Translations under genes and position numbers: made by a program
Source of the DNA: a virus
DNA length: 28,258 bases
Strand: one strand, 5' to 3'
Virus record (IMG/VR): IMGVR_UViG_3300007735_000571
Span: 1-28,258 of that record
Part shown: in pieces, positions 17,301-25,111 of the stretch
Position numbering within the stretch: the first letter of the stretch is position 1
How the letters are laid out: each line of letters opens with the position of its first letter
Notes under the pieces: generated by a model
The model's input: only the letters and a program-made list of their open reading frames with translations
The model's database searches: none
Told to the model about the DNA's origin: nothing

Positions 17301-17558
17301 GGATCTACCTCAAATGCAGGAGCTGAGGGGATTATATCGGACAGTAATTACAATTCTGTAAATAATGTAAATATTACAGTCAATATGTCAAATAATCAAA
17401 ATACATCTACTTCTGAAACAGGTCGTACTAGTAATGAAGAACAAGATCAGAAATTAAAGTTATTAAGTTCACAAATCAAAGACCAGGTCATCAGAACTCT
17501 TGTAGCAGAACAAAGGCCTGGCGGTATTTTAAGTAGCACTTATTATAGCAAGCGTTAA
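11376..17558 (+). CDS. Tail tape measure protein
   Basis: A 2060-residue protein spanning the tail lumen and setting tail length. At roughly 0.15 nm per residue this implies a tail of about 300 nm. The N-terminal 330 residues match the TP901/PhageMin_Tail type core (VIAFGASAGLIYAVERAF, KSLTDINVILNVS, EALTATINSFSNAALDSTTI, then ARGGAVIGNSLKTIFTRIQ). Four (K)GF/LIPNF motifs occur at 539, 621, 877 and 950. A hydrophobic glycine-rich segment (about 1007-1085, GGLYGAGAGALIGGGIGFY) could insert into the host membrane. A long helical region (1090-1600) follows, then 12 Gly at 1642-1653. Two copies of a C-terminal module with D-x-x/I-PA-L/M-L-x-x-GE-Y/F-V lie near 1663-1722 and 1919-1976. The gene converges on the minus-strand cassette with one base between stop codons. 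Confidence 0.95.
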   Translation: MARTSATISVGADTRQLERDIQKALGRDFKFKGLNEKAFTQPLGRITGAANEFQKSLDASNARVIAFGASAGLIYAVERAFTSLVKSTIDVQKSLTDINVILNVSTKSLQNFGAGLFNIAKDTAQSFDTVAQAATEFSRQGLGLEETLKRTRDALILTRLSGLDTVSAVEALTATINSFSNAALDSTTIINKLANVDAAFAVSSADLAEAIKRVGSSAQDVGVDFNELLAIVTSVQQTTARGGAVIGNSLKTIFTRIQRTDTLDQLEQLGIQVRTLEGNTLPAIQILSNLANTFNQLSDSQRAQVAETVGGVFQINILRAALADLGKEYSVYSRALQTSNDATDQAITRNEKLNQTLSALINRTFVNLTELGAEFGKISLQPTFESGLNLLNKGLESLTTDSEGIGSRVAKGIFEGIGTFVSGPGVILLTAVFGKLFLNLAKFAGESLKTLLNINTQAEQRAQIQTKINQVLAQEPALVAAVYNKQISVLDVENKILNIIRQQTLERERAASISTTIAGGLLARGVTTKGGALKAKSSGFIPNFAMSEIFGALAGGYRPGNVRRMNIPGEGSITYNSAEKVKKFPGLTQPAIMPPGQSIAGKNYKSQFNSIYGFDPYASKGFIPNFSVASLVSQTLKGNISQEKAISQLRTKREQEQYKQGLANAKLEPQFYNASKLGIVGVLGASGPTTAQTTFSKIGFPGDERKITFQGIQARTIKDLERNALQNENEFSRTINTLFVDPLTQLATNIFGPVNPDPNFLRILQSNARGGINLFPKGTEGSIFEAAVNLGTKTGTGALEKAFNQDTAQKPFDFEEASPPTSKFNEIFKFNPYVIKADAKRVIDDVARRDIIQKAYQVGSGVPGLPAGKRIKNAAKGFIPNFTALNDAIDRELGAGVSPSRVRIGTDKRLTSAYNPLGLGVYNTQDEPLGLGQGVSRMGLKAKTSGAFNGLIPNFVNLPTTFMGDPKVLQYQITALTEAQNKSTKQLVRDFKDLSRETRNASRGFQNFSGAALALSVGVPIILQTLSQFSSSQDIKTQAAINGISTALSFIGTGAFVGAGMGRAGGLYGAGAGALIGGGIGFYQFIQSLKTEDLQKLQKNLQFLQDEFQSSQSALQKVIPLIEEYKKVQASAAEEQVKAFNLEKIVNEISTGLSPLGEETVNKVLESIKNADYDTIGLIINKKLAESSAQLSNEGVKVLLKEFSKEGQIQDPTKAKVLGKSLLSLQTSTGESVIRKLAATEEGRKRIDIVSKNLEKLLTERIQLQKELTENPPLEMKAGIVESSKILGKAIMKNPGALFGDWQELEKDAEKIAAEINLNLQNILNTVEPLYKDSEETRTKFAEWKIASGSTSLNQESATALIEQIVKDLKSQGISTEKIDNILKTSAIDSIEAYVQAFKTNTLTLRKADEFIKNTLFKRLQDPLDVLGKEQAALIQNIGEDILTPSRRNRVYDEVDKATEKLRSQLNDEIIRRERLDAQLANKEITEEQYQKDIEKTIITEDQYRKRLQALREKILLDQRKVGGIFAEDFRGGRQDTREARILGQETQLKDFGAAFFDEFDYRTEDSFREAQLGAKETARTIKSEFNNAFFEFAQGSVTAGQAFEKFALNISNKIQQLALEFSSNLLFGKLFGSTSNIFGLGGGGGGGGGGGGFGNLFGFKKGGLIKGYSSGGNVTGGSGTKDDVPAMLSAGEYVIRKNAVKKYGPEYLQMLNEGKVSKKFLGGEARQAIFNAGVQAIMTSIVGHIASQKSSSNSASSVNTFSGIALNNRERDSKYFKYGGGVQKFARGGEASFINDNYFTSDFEGITVPETGQTLYRPKDGKTIAPNLNLRAILDSSNPQNEARRRAEDFYNSRIDEIDKYLQYVDDVRKSNEEAYKENLRLNQEIRDQYNKQKSSASKGAWLSFLLGAGAAGSTFLASGGQVKKFAKGGSNQDNIPALLMDGEFVMRREAVNLYGKKFFDDLNTGRVKRFANGGSTSNAGAEGIISDSNYNSVNNVNITVNMSNNQNTSTSETGRTSNEEQDQKLKLLSSQIKDQVIRTLVAEQRPGGILSSTYYSKR
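16299..16334 (+). repeat. GC-rich poly-glycine microsatellite
   Basis: Twelve consecutive glycine codons (residues 1642-1653 of the tape measure), including two tandem copies of GGGGGCGGT. The GC content contrasts sharply with the surrounding AT-rich sequence. It lies between the helical rod and the C-terminal GE-Y/F-V modules and is probably a flexible hinge. The repeat could slip during replication, by multiples of three without loss of frame. Confidence 0.85.
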
Positions 17559-17559
17559 T

Positions 17560-18984
17560 TTACAATATTAATTTTGCGGAGAAATTAATTAAATCTTTTT
17601 CAGAAATAATTTGATTTTTATTTATATTTAAATTTTCAGAAAGATATTCGTTCAAAGAATTTAGATTATAAGAATATTTGAATAAAAATGTTATATATTC
17701 TTTGTTATCTATTAAAGTTTTATATTTTTCTTGAAATTTAAGGTTTGAACTTGCATCTATATAGAACTTTTCATTATTATAATATAATGTTATAAATTCA
17801 ATATAAATATTGCATATATCGTCTATTTCTTCGATATCTATTATCTTAACGTCTTTAACCCCTTGATTTTGAAGATAATCAATATCCATAATAATATCTT
17901 CATAATCCGTCATATTCTTGGCATAATATCCAAGATAATCACTATTAAGATTGTAAGAGTTATCTTGTATTGTATCGGTATTTAGATCATCAGATAAGCA
18001 AATAGTTTTATTGTCTTGATTTTTATTTAATAATGGGAAATATTTATTAAATGTTATACTATTTATATTTAGATCGGTATTTAAACAGTTTGTATTTAAA
18101 CTATCTTTATTAAATAAATATATATAATTTTGATAATATATTAATGTCTCATTGTTAGAGACTTGTTTGTATATTTTACCAATGTCGAAATATTGATTAC
18201 TAAAAAATTCTTTATAAAAATTATTAATGTCGTCTTCTTTTTCATTTTGTTCTAAAAGGAATTTATAAAGTTCAGATTGAAAATAATTTAATGGTATAAT
18301 TCTTATATTTAAATTTTCAGATATTTCTACCAAGTCAATTTCTTTAAATGGAATAGTTAATAATATATCATCTCCATTAATATCTAAAGCTTTCTCTTTA
18401 ACATTTTCTATAAATAAATTTGATAATTTTTTTTCTTTTATGAATCTATTGGAAATATCGCTTAATATTAAGAATGAAAAAATTTGTTTTTCCTCAAAAT
18501 ATTTCTTATTTGTTAAAATTTTAATATTTATATAATCATTACTTCTATAAATTTTTTTAAATAGTGAATTTTTATTTAGATTATCTAGCTCGGCATATTC
18601 CGCATTTAATTCAAAATCGCCTTTTCCATCATTATCATAATCTACGTCAAATATTATTTCTTTATAGAATCCTATTTTATTATTAATTTTTTTATAATGA
18701 GAATAATTATCATAAAAATTATATTTAAATATATTTTTTGCTCGACTTGTAGATATATTAGAGAAAAATTTTGTTTTTTTCGCAAATTCTAAATTTTCAA
18801 TTCTATATTCTGTAATAGGCTCGTATTCTTTTAATCCAATATAGTTTTTTATAATAGTATTATTTTTATTTTTTACATTTATATTATAAGAAGGAAAATC
18901 TACGTTTACATTAAAATTTTCCAATTCCGGAATATTTCTAATAGTTTCCCATTCTAAAGTTAGATTTAAATTGTTTATTTTCAT
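17560..18984 (-). CDS. Protein of unknown function at the end of the tail-tip operon
   Basis: A 474-residue protein, last of the minus-strand cassette, starting one base after the J homologue stop. It is very rich in Asn, Ile, Lys, Tyr and Asp, with almost no Cys, Trp or Pro and a marked bias to AT codons. The first 35 residues (LTLEWETIRNIPELENF) resemble a fibronectin-like or structural-repeat start. An acidic DVDYDNDGKGD stretch at 113-123 resembles a calcium-binding loop but lacks the exact EF-hand ending. No membrane segment is present. Position after J suggests a tip-associated fibre or baseplate component. Its stop is one base from the tape-measure stop, so the two transcripts converge without an evident terminator. 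I do not recognise the family. Confidence 0.6.
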   Translation of the reverse strand: MKINNLNLTLEWETIRNIPELENFNVNVDFPSYNINVKNKNNTIIKNYIGLKEYEPITEYRIENLEFAKKTKFFSNISTSRAKNIFKYNFYDNYSHYKKINNKIGFYKEIIFDVDYDNDGKGDFELNAEYAELDNLNKNSLFKKIYRSNDYINIKILTNKKYFEEKQIFSFLILSDISNRFIKEKKLSNLFIENVKEKALDINGDDILLTIPFKEIDLVEISENLNIRIIPLNYFQSELYKFLLEQNEKEDDINNFYKEFFSNQYFDIGKIYKQVSNNETLIYYQNYIYLFNKDSLNTNCLNTDLNINSITFNKYFPLLNKNQDNKTICLSDDLNTDTIQDNSYNLNSDYLGYYAKNMTDYEDIIMDIDYLQNQGVKDVKIIDIEEIDDICNIYIEFITLYYNNEKFYIDASSNLKFQEKYKTLIDNKEYITFLFKYSYNLNSLNEYLSENLNINKNQIISEKDLINFSAKLIL

Positions 18985-18985
18985 T

Positions 18986-21900
18986 TTAATAGATATTAAA
19001 TCCTGAAGCTTGTACTGTAAATACAGAAGCCTGAGCGGTTAAATTGTAAGAACTATTAATTGGAAAACTTCTTTCACCAATACTATTTTCTGAAAAAACT
19101 CTAAAATAGTATATTCCTGCACCAGTGGGTGTTAAAAATGGAGGTATAGTTCCGGCGCTCCAATCCATCGGAGTTAAACCAGTTCTTAAATTCTGTGGAG
19201 ATAGAACGCTAACAAGATATTGTTCTGGTGTTTCAGTCGAATTAATATAATCGATATATGGTTTCGCGTAAACATAATACAAACTATTACTTTGACTATT
19301 TGATGGAGGCCTTATATTATACATTATACTATTTATTCCTCCTTGATTTGTTGTATAATGTGTCCCATTGCATGGGCTCGTAGTGCAATATGAATTTGTG
19401 GTTGGGCTACGAAATATACCACTTAGAAATAATGTAGGCTCCACAGGCGAAGCAACCTTAATTGGAACATTTACTAACTCTCCTATATCGTCTATATCCT
19501 CGTATTTTTTATCATTATACTCTAAAGCATTTATTGAGAATATAGAATCTTCTTTTTCGGAAATATTTAAAATTCTATATTTTTTTGGTTTATTCATGTA
19601 TGGTTCCAAATAATATCCTGGATATAAAGTATTTCCGGGATTATTTATAGGTGATCTAATAGTAGGACTTTTATTAAAGTTATAGCTATATTCATTTAGA
19701 TCTATAGTCCATGTTGTATTTTGTGGTAGATTGTAATTTATATTATCTAATAGAGTTGGAAATGTCACTTTAACATTTGTTGAATATATTCCATTACCAC
19801 TTGCTATAGCTGTAGATGGATTATTTATTTGTATAGATTGTACTTGACTTCTTCTTAAGAAAGAATCATTAATACCTGTTGTCCCCGAAGAGGTTACATT
19901 CGTTCCTGTAATATACATATCCCCTATTTGTGTTCCTGGGTTTAAGTTGTAAGTTGGCGTAAGAATATTAATCTTAAAATCATTTAAAACCCCAGTTAAA
20001 AAGTTCAAATTGGATGCATTCGCTTTAATATCAAGAATTCCATATGAGTTTGTAAGTTCAAGCGTGCGTCCTCCATATACTTGATTTTTTCTATTTTGAT
20101 CATAAATAGAAATAATATCTCCAGGCTTTAAAAATATACCTTCTAGTCCTGCTTGAAAATCTACAATTTCTGTTTCAGAGTTATCTGTAGCAAGAACCCA
20201 TTTTCCCATTCTCTTTGCTTGATTTTTACTTGTGCAACCAAATGCAGATATCTGAGTTTCTCTAATGCCATATTTTAAAATAGCTTCTTTATTTTCTACA
20301 TATTCAATCGCTGGCTTATAATTATCATTTTCATCATTATATCTCACAAAAGCTACAGTTTTTCTTGATTTCTTTGATGAATCTGAATAGTTAAAATCTC
20401 CATTTATTACATTACTATTATTAAAAATATATATTGGTTCTTTTAATGAGTCTTGAGATACTGTAATTTGCCCTGCTGAATAATAAACGATTGCTCTAAA
20501 TATACTCGCCATATCATTCAGAACTTTATAAGCTTCTTCTTTTGTGTTAATATACAAATTACATCTAAATCTTGGCTCTAGTCCTCCCACGCCATCTGGG
20601 ACAAATTGATCACAATATTGACCAATTTCATATAAAGTCCATTTATCAGTTAGAGTTGAATCGATATATTTTCCTAAACCATATCGATTGTTTGTAATTA
20701 AATCATAAAAACACCATGCTGGATTATCTGTCCATGCTACTTTAAATTGACCATTCCAAGGGCCAATATATTTTTTTGTAATTGGATCATAATTAATAGG
20801 AACCTTGACTTTTAATAGTCTTACATTATAAGATCTAGATGGAATCTCATTAAAATACCTAGCATCAAATTTAGAAAATACCAAAGCTGTATCTGGATAA
20901 ACAAATCTATCTGAATAAACTTCAGTAATACTATCTACATATGAAGCATTACCGATGCCTGCATTTATAGATTCTCTAGTACTTTTAACTATATCTATTG
21001 CCCATCCAATTTGATTTGCTAGAAGTCCAAAAGAAGGAGAGTTTTCTGCGTAGGGCCTTAGCGTAATTTCATAAGTTATAATACATGGAGATTGAGCAAT
21101 TTTTCCGTATGCAGCTATTTCATCATAAGAATAATAATTTCTAATATATGGAAAATACTTAGAAGTATCTAAAACTACTTTTTCTCCATTTTTTAAAACT
21201 CTACTCACTAAAAATCTAAATGTAGCCAATTGTCTTTCTACATCTCCAGCATTTAATCCAGTTAATATATTCTCATAAAGAGAGCCAAGTTTTATATTGA
21301 CTTTAATTGCAGAAACGTCTGTATTATAAATATAATATGTTTTTGGAGATAAAATTTGAGTTAATCCGCTTAGTGTATAAAATCCATAAAGTTGATCGCC
21401 AATAGATTTTGTAACAGAAGTTTCTAATGGTATTTTATTTATATCTACTTGTTGACCAAAATAGTTATATCTGTCTTCATATAAATTTATATAAGGATTA
21501 TAAATAGTATGGTCGTTACTTTTTTCTCCATAAGTAAATTTATAATCTGCATACTGAAAATTAAAAAATCCTGCTTGATCCGTTAATGGTGTGTCATTCC
21601 AAATTATAGATCTCGTTTCTGGATTGCTCTGTGTATATGGTTGAAAAGTAACGTTTGTATATCCAATGTCTCCGGTTGTTTTACCGCTTAAATTATATAA
21701 ATATATTCCACTAACAAAACCTTCGATTGGTCCTTCTGATATTAAATCAAGTATTTGAACTTCTGCAATTGTATTAAATGCTCTAGAATTTTTAAATCTT
21801 TCTGTTGTTATTGAACCGTCATCGTTTCTTGCGGCCCCAGCTTCTACAGCTGCAATTTCACTAACTTTATATATGGTTCTTAAATCTGGTGCATTGAATT

Positions 21901-22228
21901 TATTTAATGCTCGAATTCCGGCGGGCGTAAAATCTATAACAAATCCTTTAAGATTTGCGGGAGCACTAGGAAATAAACTGCAACCTGTTAATACTGCTAA
22001 TGGGGTAAATCTTGTAGCAAATCCACTTGGACCATATCTATAGCTAAAAGCAGAGCTTGTAGGACCAGCAAATGGAATTACGCTTCCGCTAAAAGATAAA
22101 GAAACTGCTCCGCCATCAAGATCTTGAGCGGTACTTTCTGGAAAATTATAACCGCATGCGCCAAATCCAATATTACCTGGAAAAAGTAAGTATTGTAAAC
22201 CATCTGCGTATTTATTAGAATTACCCAT
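18986..22228 (-). CDS. J: Tail tip / host specificity protein J homologue
   Basis: A 1080-residue central tip protein that in lambda binds the host receptor. The match is strong: SEGPIEGF at 164-171 (lambda has ISEGPIEG near its start), then further on VPINYDPITKKYIGPWNGQFK, AWCFYDLITNNRYGLGK, YEIGQYCDQFVPDGVGG-EPRF, AFGCTSKNQAKRMGKWVL and LKPGDIISIYD. The C-terminus has a fibronectin type III-like segment (residues about 970-1060). About 130 residues precede the usual N-terminus, with GACGYNFPES and LTGCSLFP segments that I do not recognise. The distal end, which determines receptor choice in lambda, has no recognisable similarity to anything I know. It starts four bases after the I homologue stop. 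Confidence 0.93.
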   Translation of the reverse strand: MGNSNKYADGLQYLLFPGNIGFGACGYNFPESTAQDLDGGAVSLSFSGSVIPFAGPTSSAFSYRYGPSGFATRFTPLAVLTGCSLFPSAPANLKGFVIDFTPAGIRALNKFNAPDLRTIYKVSEIAAVEAGAARNDDGSITTERFKNSRAFNTIAEVQILDLISEGPIEGFVSGIYLYNLSGKTTGDIGYTNVTFQPYTQSNPETRSIIWNDTPLTDQAGFFNFQYADYKFTYGEKSNDHTIYNPYINLYEDRYNYFGQQVDINKIPLETSVTKSIGDQLYGFYTLSGLTQILSPKTYYIYNTDVSAIKVNIKLGSLYENILTGLNAGDVERQLATFRFLVSRVLKNGEKVVLDTSKYFPYIRNYYSYDEIAAYGKIAQSPCIITYEITLRPYAENSPSFGLLANQIGWAIDIVKSTRESINAGIGNASYVDSITEVYSDRFVYPDTALVFSKFDARYFNEIPSRSYNVRLLKVKVPINYDPITKKYIGPWNGQFKVAWTDNPAWCFYDLITNNRYGLGKYIDSTLTDKWTLYEIGQYCDQFVPDGVGGLEPRFRCNLYINTKEEAYKVLNDMASIFRAIVYYSAGQITVSQDSLKEPIYIFNNSNVINGDFNYSDSSKKSRKTVAFVRYNDENDNYKPAIEYVENKEAILKYGIRETQISAFGCTSKNQAKRMGKWVLATDNSETEIVDFQAGLEGIFLKPGDIISIYDQNRKNQVYGGRTLELTNSYGILDIKANASNLNFLTGVLNDFKINILTPTYNLNPGTQIGDMYITGTNVTSSGTTGINDSFLRRSQVQSIQINNPSTAIASGNGIYSTNVKVTFPTLLDNINYNLPQNTTWTIDLNEYSYNFNKSPTIRSPINNPGNTLYPGYYLEPYMNKPKKYRILNISEKEDSIFSINALEYNDKKYEDIDDIGELVNVPIKVASPVEPTLFLSGIFRSPTTNSYCTTSPCNGTHYTTNQGGINSIMYNIRPPSNSQSNSLYYVYAKPYIDYINSTETPEQYLVSVLSPQNLRTGLTPMDWSAGTIPPFLTPTGAGIYYFRVFSENSIGERSFPINSSYNLTAQASVFTVQASGFNIY

Positions 22229-22232
22229 AAAA

Positions 22233-23003
22233 TTAGAATGGACTACTTTGTAACGGAGTCTGAGTTATCAAATAGCCTTTTGAATTAAATAAATATTGTT
22301 CGAGTCCTTGATAATCTAGTTGTAATGTTGCATCACTATAACTTGATAAAAATGTTCTATAAAGAATATTATAACTGCTAAAAACATTATTTCCGCCTAT
22401 AGTTAATTGTCCATATCCTATTGGCACGGGACCTCCTTCTCCCATTGTATTAACTGGACCATTAAACAAATATGAGGTTGGTCCACCAGCAACACCACCT
22501 TCTCCTTGTATTGGATTTACTTGTTGAGCAGTAAATGGCACAGATGGAGGTGGTTTAGACAATAATTCACTTGTGCCAGCAGCAATTAAACCAACGCTAG
22601 CCACACCTAAAGCAATAGAAAAAGGTATAGCTGGTGGAACAAATACACCTAATAAAACCGCTCCTGCTAATCCTGCAGTTCCAGCTATGACTTTTCCCCA
22701 TGCGCCTGAACCAATAATTTTAGGAATAATATCAATTGTGTGTATTTTATTGTCTAGTTCGCAGAATAGTTCTGAATTTCTAATATCTTCGAGCGAGTCA
22801 AATTTTTTGCTTTCTGTTATTAAGCTGTAGCTATTTACAAATATTTCATATTCATATTCATTTAAATATGTTACTAACCATTTTCTTAATTTTTTTGTAT
22901 TAGCTTCAATTGCCCTAAAAGCTTCAGCTACACTTTTTACGTCAAGATCCCATTCTTGACCAAGATCTCCACCCAATTTTCCATGTAAATTTACTTTAAT
23001 CAT
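22233..23003 (-). CDS. I: Tail assembly protein I homologue
   Basis: A 256-residue protein. The N-terminal region, GKLGGDLGQEWDLDVKSVAEAFRAIEAN, matches the beta-grasp-like start of lambda I, which is needed for tail-tip assembly. A hydrophobic glycine-rich region (about 98-147, AGTAGLAGAVLLGVFVPPAIP) follows, then the diagnostic GGPVPIGYGQLTIGGN at 190-205. It overlaps the K homologue by one base (TAATG), with AGGAG six bases upstream of its ATG. As in lambda, it lies between K and J, but on the opposite strand relative to the tape measure. Confidence 0.9.
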   Translation of the reverse strand: MIKVNLHGKLGGDLGQEWDLDVKSVAEAFRAIEANTKKLRKWLVTYLNEYEYEIFVNSYSLITESKKFDSLEDIRNSELFCELDNKIHTIDIIPKIIGSGAWGKVIAGTAGLAGAVLLGVFVPPAIPFSIALGVASVGLIAAGTSELLSKPPPSVPFTAQQVNPIQGEGGVAGGPTSYLFNGPVNTMGEGGPVPIGYGQLTIGGNNVFSSYNILYRTFLSSYSDATLQLDYQGLEQYLFNSKGYLITQTPLQSSPF

Positions 23004-23722
23004 TATTTTCTCCTAAAAAGTGCATATAATTTTTTTTTATAAAAGTCTGAATAATTTTCTATTTTAGAAAATCCGTTCATAGGCTGATGTAAAATTGTAT
23101 CATTACCTAAATATAAAGCAAAATGTTTGGGATTTTTATCTAAAAAGAAATCCATAAAAAGTATATCATGCATATGATATGAATTATCTTTTATTAATTC
23201 AAAATTATTCTGTTCAAAATATTTAAATATTTCACTTTTTATATCCATTTCTATAAGGGATTTACGGTAAAAATTACGATCATAATTAAAATTAATATTT
23301 AATTCATTTCTATAATAATCTTCAATAAGTTTAAAGCAGTCATATTTGCCGTGTTCGTAATATCTCCCGATGTATTCATTTTGAATATTTATTGGTTTAT
23401 AAATTTTAATTAAATCATAATTTATATTATACATAATAATAGGTATTAGTAAATTTTCTGAACAGGTTTTGTCTTTTTCGGTTATTTCTTGATTGTCATT
23501 TGTATGGCTATGATATATATAATATATTTTTTTATATTTTTGTTTTACTTTTAAAAAATCTAAACTTGATATCTCAAAATTTTCTTTTGGATTTTGTGAT
23601 ATATTCTTAATAGGAATACATCTAAACTTTTCATCTTCTTGAATAATAAAACCACAGCATTCATTCGGATTATTTAATAAAGCTTCTTTTTTTATGAAAT
23701 TTTTTATTTTTTTATCTATCAT
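23003..23722 (-). CDS. K: Tail tip protein K homologue: JAMM peptidase plus NlpC/P60
   Basis: A 239-residue two-domain protein, like lambda K. The N-terminal JAMM/MPN domain has E21, H71-S-H73, then T81 and D84 at the canonical spacing (HxH-x7-S/T-x2-D), so the metal ligands E, H, H, D are intact with Ser replaced by Thr. The C-terminal NlpC/P60 domain has C129 (YDCFKL), H200 (KHFALYLG) and H212. It probably cleaves peptidoglycan cross-links during DNA entry and acts in tip assembly. I start it at 23722, one base after the L stop; the longer frame to 23776 would overlap the end of L by 53 bases. It shares TAATG with the I homologue. Confidence 0.88.
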   Translation of the reverse strand: MIDKKIKNFIKKEALLNNPNECCGFIIQEDEKFRCIPIKNISQNPKENFEISSLDFLKVKQKYKKIYYIYHSHTNDNQEITEKDKTCSENLLIPIIMYNINYDLIKIYKPINIQNEYIGRYYEHGKYDCFKLIEDYYRNELNINFNYDRNFYRKSLIEMDIKSEIFKYFEQNNFELIKDNSYHMHDILFMDFFLDKNPKHFALYLGNDTILHQPMNGFSKIENYSDFYKKKLYALFRRK

Positions 23723-23723
23723 A

Positions 23724-25106
23724 TTACATTTGTGGTTGATTTGTTCCTGGAAAGCCGCCAAATGGCAAAAATCCATTTAGATAATTTCCATTTGCATCTT
23801 TAGGTATTCCATGTGAACTTGCTGAAGAAGGGTTTTCTGCTCCAGGTCTTCTTGGGAAATTAATTAAGTTGCCATTACTCCCAGTAACGAATAGATCTCT
23901 CTCTCCGCTAGAATATAACCAAGTCATTCTATTTCTTGTTTGTATATATGTTTCTCCGTTTCTATCTGTTGGCCATATTATAGGTCTAAAAGCAGGATTT
24001 TTCAACCATCTTAATCTGCAAGCTGATATACTTTTTGAGCAACTATCTGATGTCCAGTAATTTTTATTTGGTGGAGCATTAAAAAAATCGGATAGATGAT
24101 TATTGGTGCAAACATAATAAAATTTAATGCCTTTTGTAGATAAAAATACAAAGTCTCCAGAAATGTAACTATAATTATTTTGCCATGGACCAAGATTTCC
24201 AGCTCCGCCAGTTATTCTTAATATTGCGTTATTTGCATTTATATGCACTCCACTATCAAATACTCCTCCTTGACCTATAAAAAGCTGATCATTTTCTGTT
24301 GCAACTGGCGGTGCGGTTTGCAGTCCTCTTATTTGATATGGAGGATTTGCAATATTCGCATAAACGCCACTATGAAGATATGTTAATCTATTATTATATT
24401 CATATAAACATCCTTCTCCTCGATATTGAAATGGACATCTTGTAGATAAAAGTGTTCTTCCTGGTAATGTTAAGTTTTCTATATCTAATATTGAAGCTAA
24501 ATCGTATTGAATAATATCTTTTGTTTCTAAAGATTTTCTATCTATATAATATATATCTTTTGGTAATTCCATTTCATATAATCCAGTTTGAGGATTAAAT
24601 ATGTTTATATTGCCAGAAAAATTTGATCCATCTAAGTATTTTAAGAATGTTTTTATTCTTGTAAATTTTGCCCCAACTATATCTCCTAAAGATTGAATTT
24701 GCATTCGTAAATATCTATAGAAAGAATTAGCTGAGTAATCTGGAGATAAATTAGATATTGATATTCTTGGAGTAGGTAAAGTTCCAGCGGAAGTGTATTC
24801 AAATCCTTCTGCGGCTATTGGAAAGGGATAATAAAAGTTATTTTGCCATTTAATTGCACCATATTTTTGTGGATCACTATTTGTTGAAATTTTAAATAAA
24901 TTATAATCATTATATACTCTAAAAACACCATTATTAATTGGTTGATTTTCCACTGGATAATTTACTGTTGTTGGTGCAACTTCTGATATATCTAATTCAT
25001 AAAGAAAAATTTGTGCTGATGGAGATAAAGAAGAGATTTCTGTATTTATGGATCTAGCGCCACTAATTAAATAATTATAAACTTGAGATTGTGGTACAAT
25101 TGGCAT
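23724..25106 (-). CDS. L: Minor tail protein L homologue with probable Fe-S site and an inserted module
   Basis: A 460-residue protein. The C-terminal half has Cys pairs C224/C233 (RCPFQYRGEGC) and C356/C363 (SCSKSISACRLRW). Lambda L binds an iron-sulphur cluster through four Cys; as I recall their spacing is 9, 23 and 7, and here it is 9, 123 and 7. The roughly 100 extra residues between the pairs contain a module with W308-QNNYSYISGDFV, KFYYVCTNN and W351, which resembles a type 5/12 chitin-binding fold. The N-terminal part (LYELDISEV) and the glycine-rich end GFLPFGGFPG are also L-like. It lies between M and K, five bases after the M stop. Confidence 0.88.
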   Translation of the reverse strand: MPIVPQSQVYNYLISGARSINTEISSLSPSAQIFLYELDISEVAPTTVNYPVENQPINNGVFRVYNDYNLFKISTNSDPQKYGAIKWQNNFYYPFPIAAEGFEYTSAGTLPTPRISISNLSPDYSANSFYRYLRMQIQSLGDIVGAKFTRIKTFLKYLDGSNFSGNINIFNPQTGLYEMELPKDIYYIDRKSLETKDIIQYDLASILDIENLTLPGRTLLSTRCPFQYRGEGCLYEYNNRLTYLHSGVYANIANPPYQIRGLQTAPPVATENDQLFIGQGGVFDSGVHINANNAILRITGGAGNLGPWQNNYSYISGDFVFLSTKGIKFYYVCTNNHLSDFFNAPPNKNYWTSDSCSKSISACRLRWLKNPAFRPIIWPTDRNGETYIQTRNRMTWLYSSGERDLFVTGSNGNLINFPRRPGAENPSSASSHGIPKDANGNYLNGFLPFGGFPGTNQPQM

Positions 25107-25111
25107 AATTA

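Noticed and set aside
22573-22830. Plus-strand open frame opposite the I homologue
   Set aside because: Shadow of the hydrophobic region of I; composition follows from its complement.
23723-23776. Longer N-terminus for the K homologue
   Set aside because: Would overlap the end of L by 53 bases; ATG at 23722, one base after the L stop, gives the usual K start.
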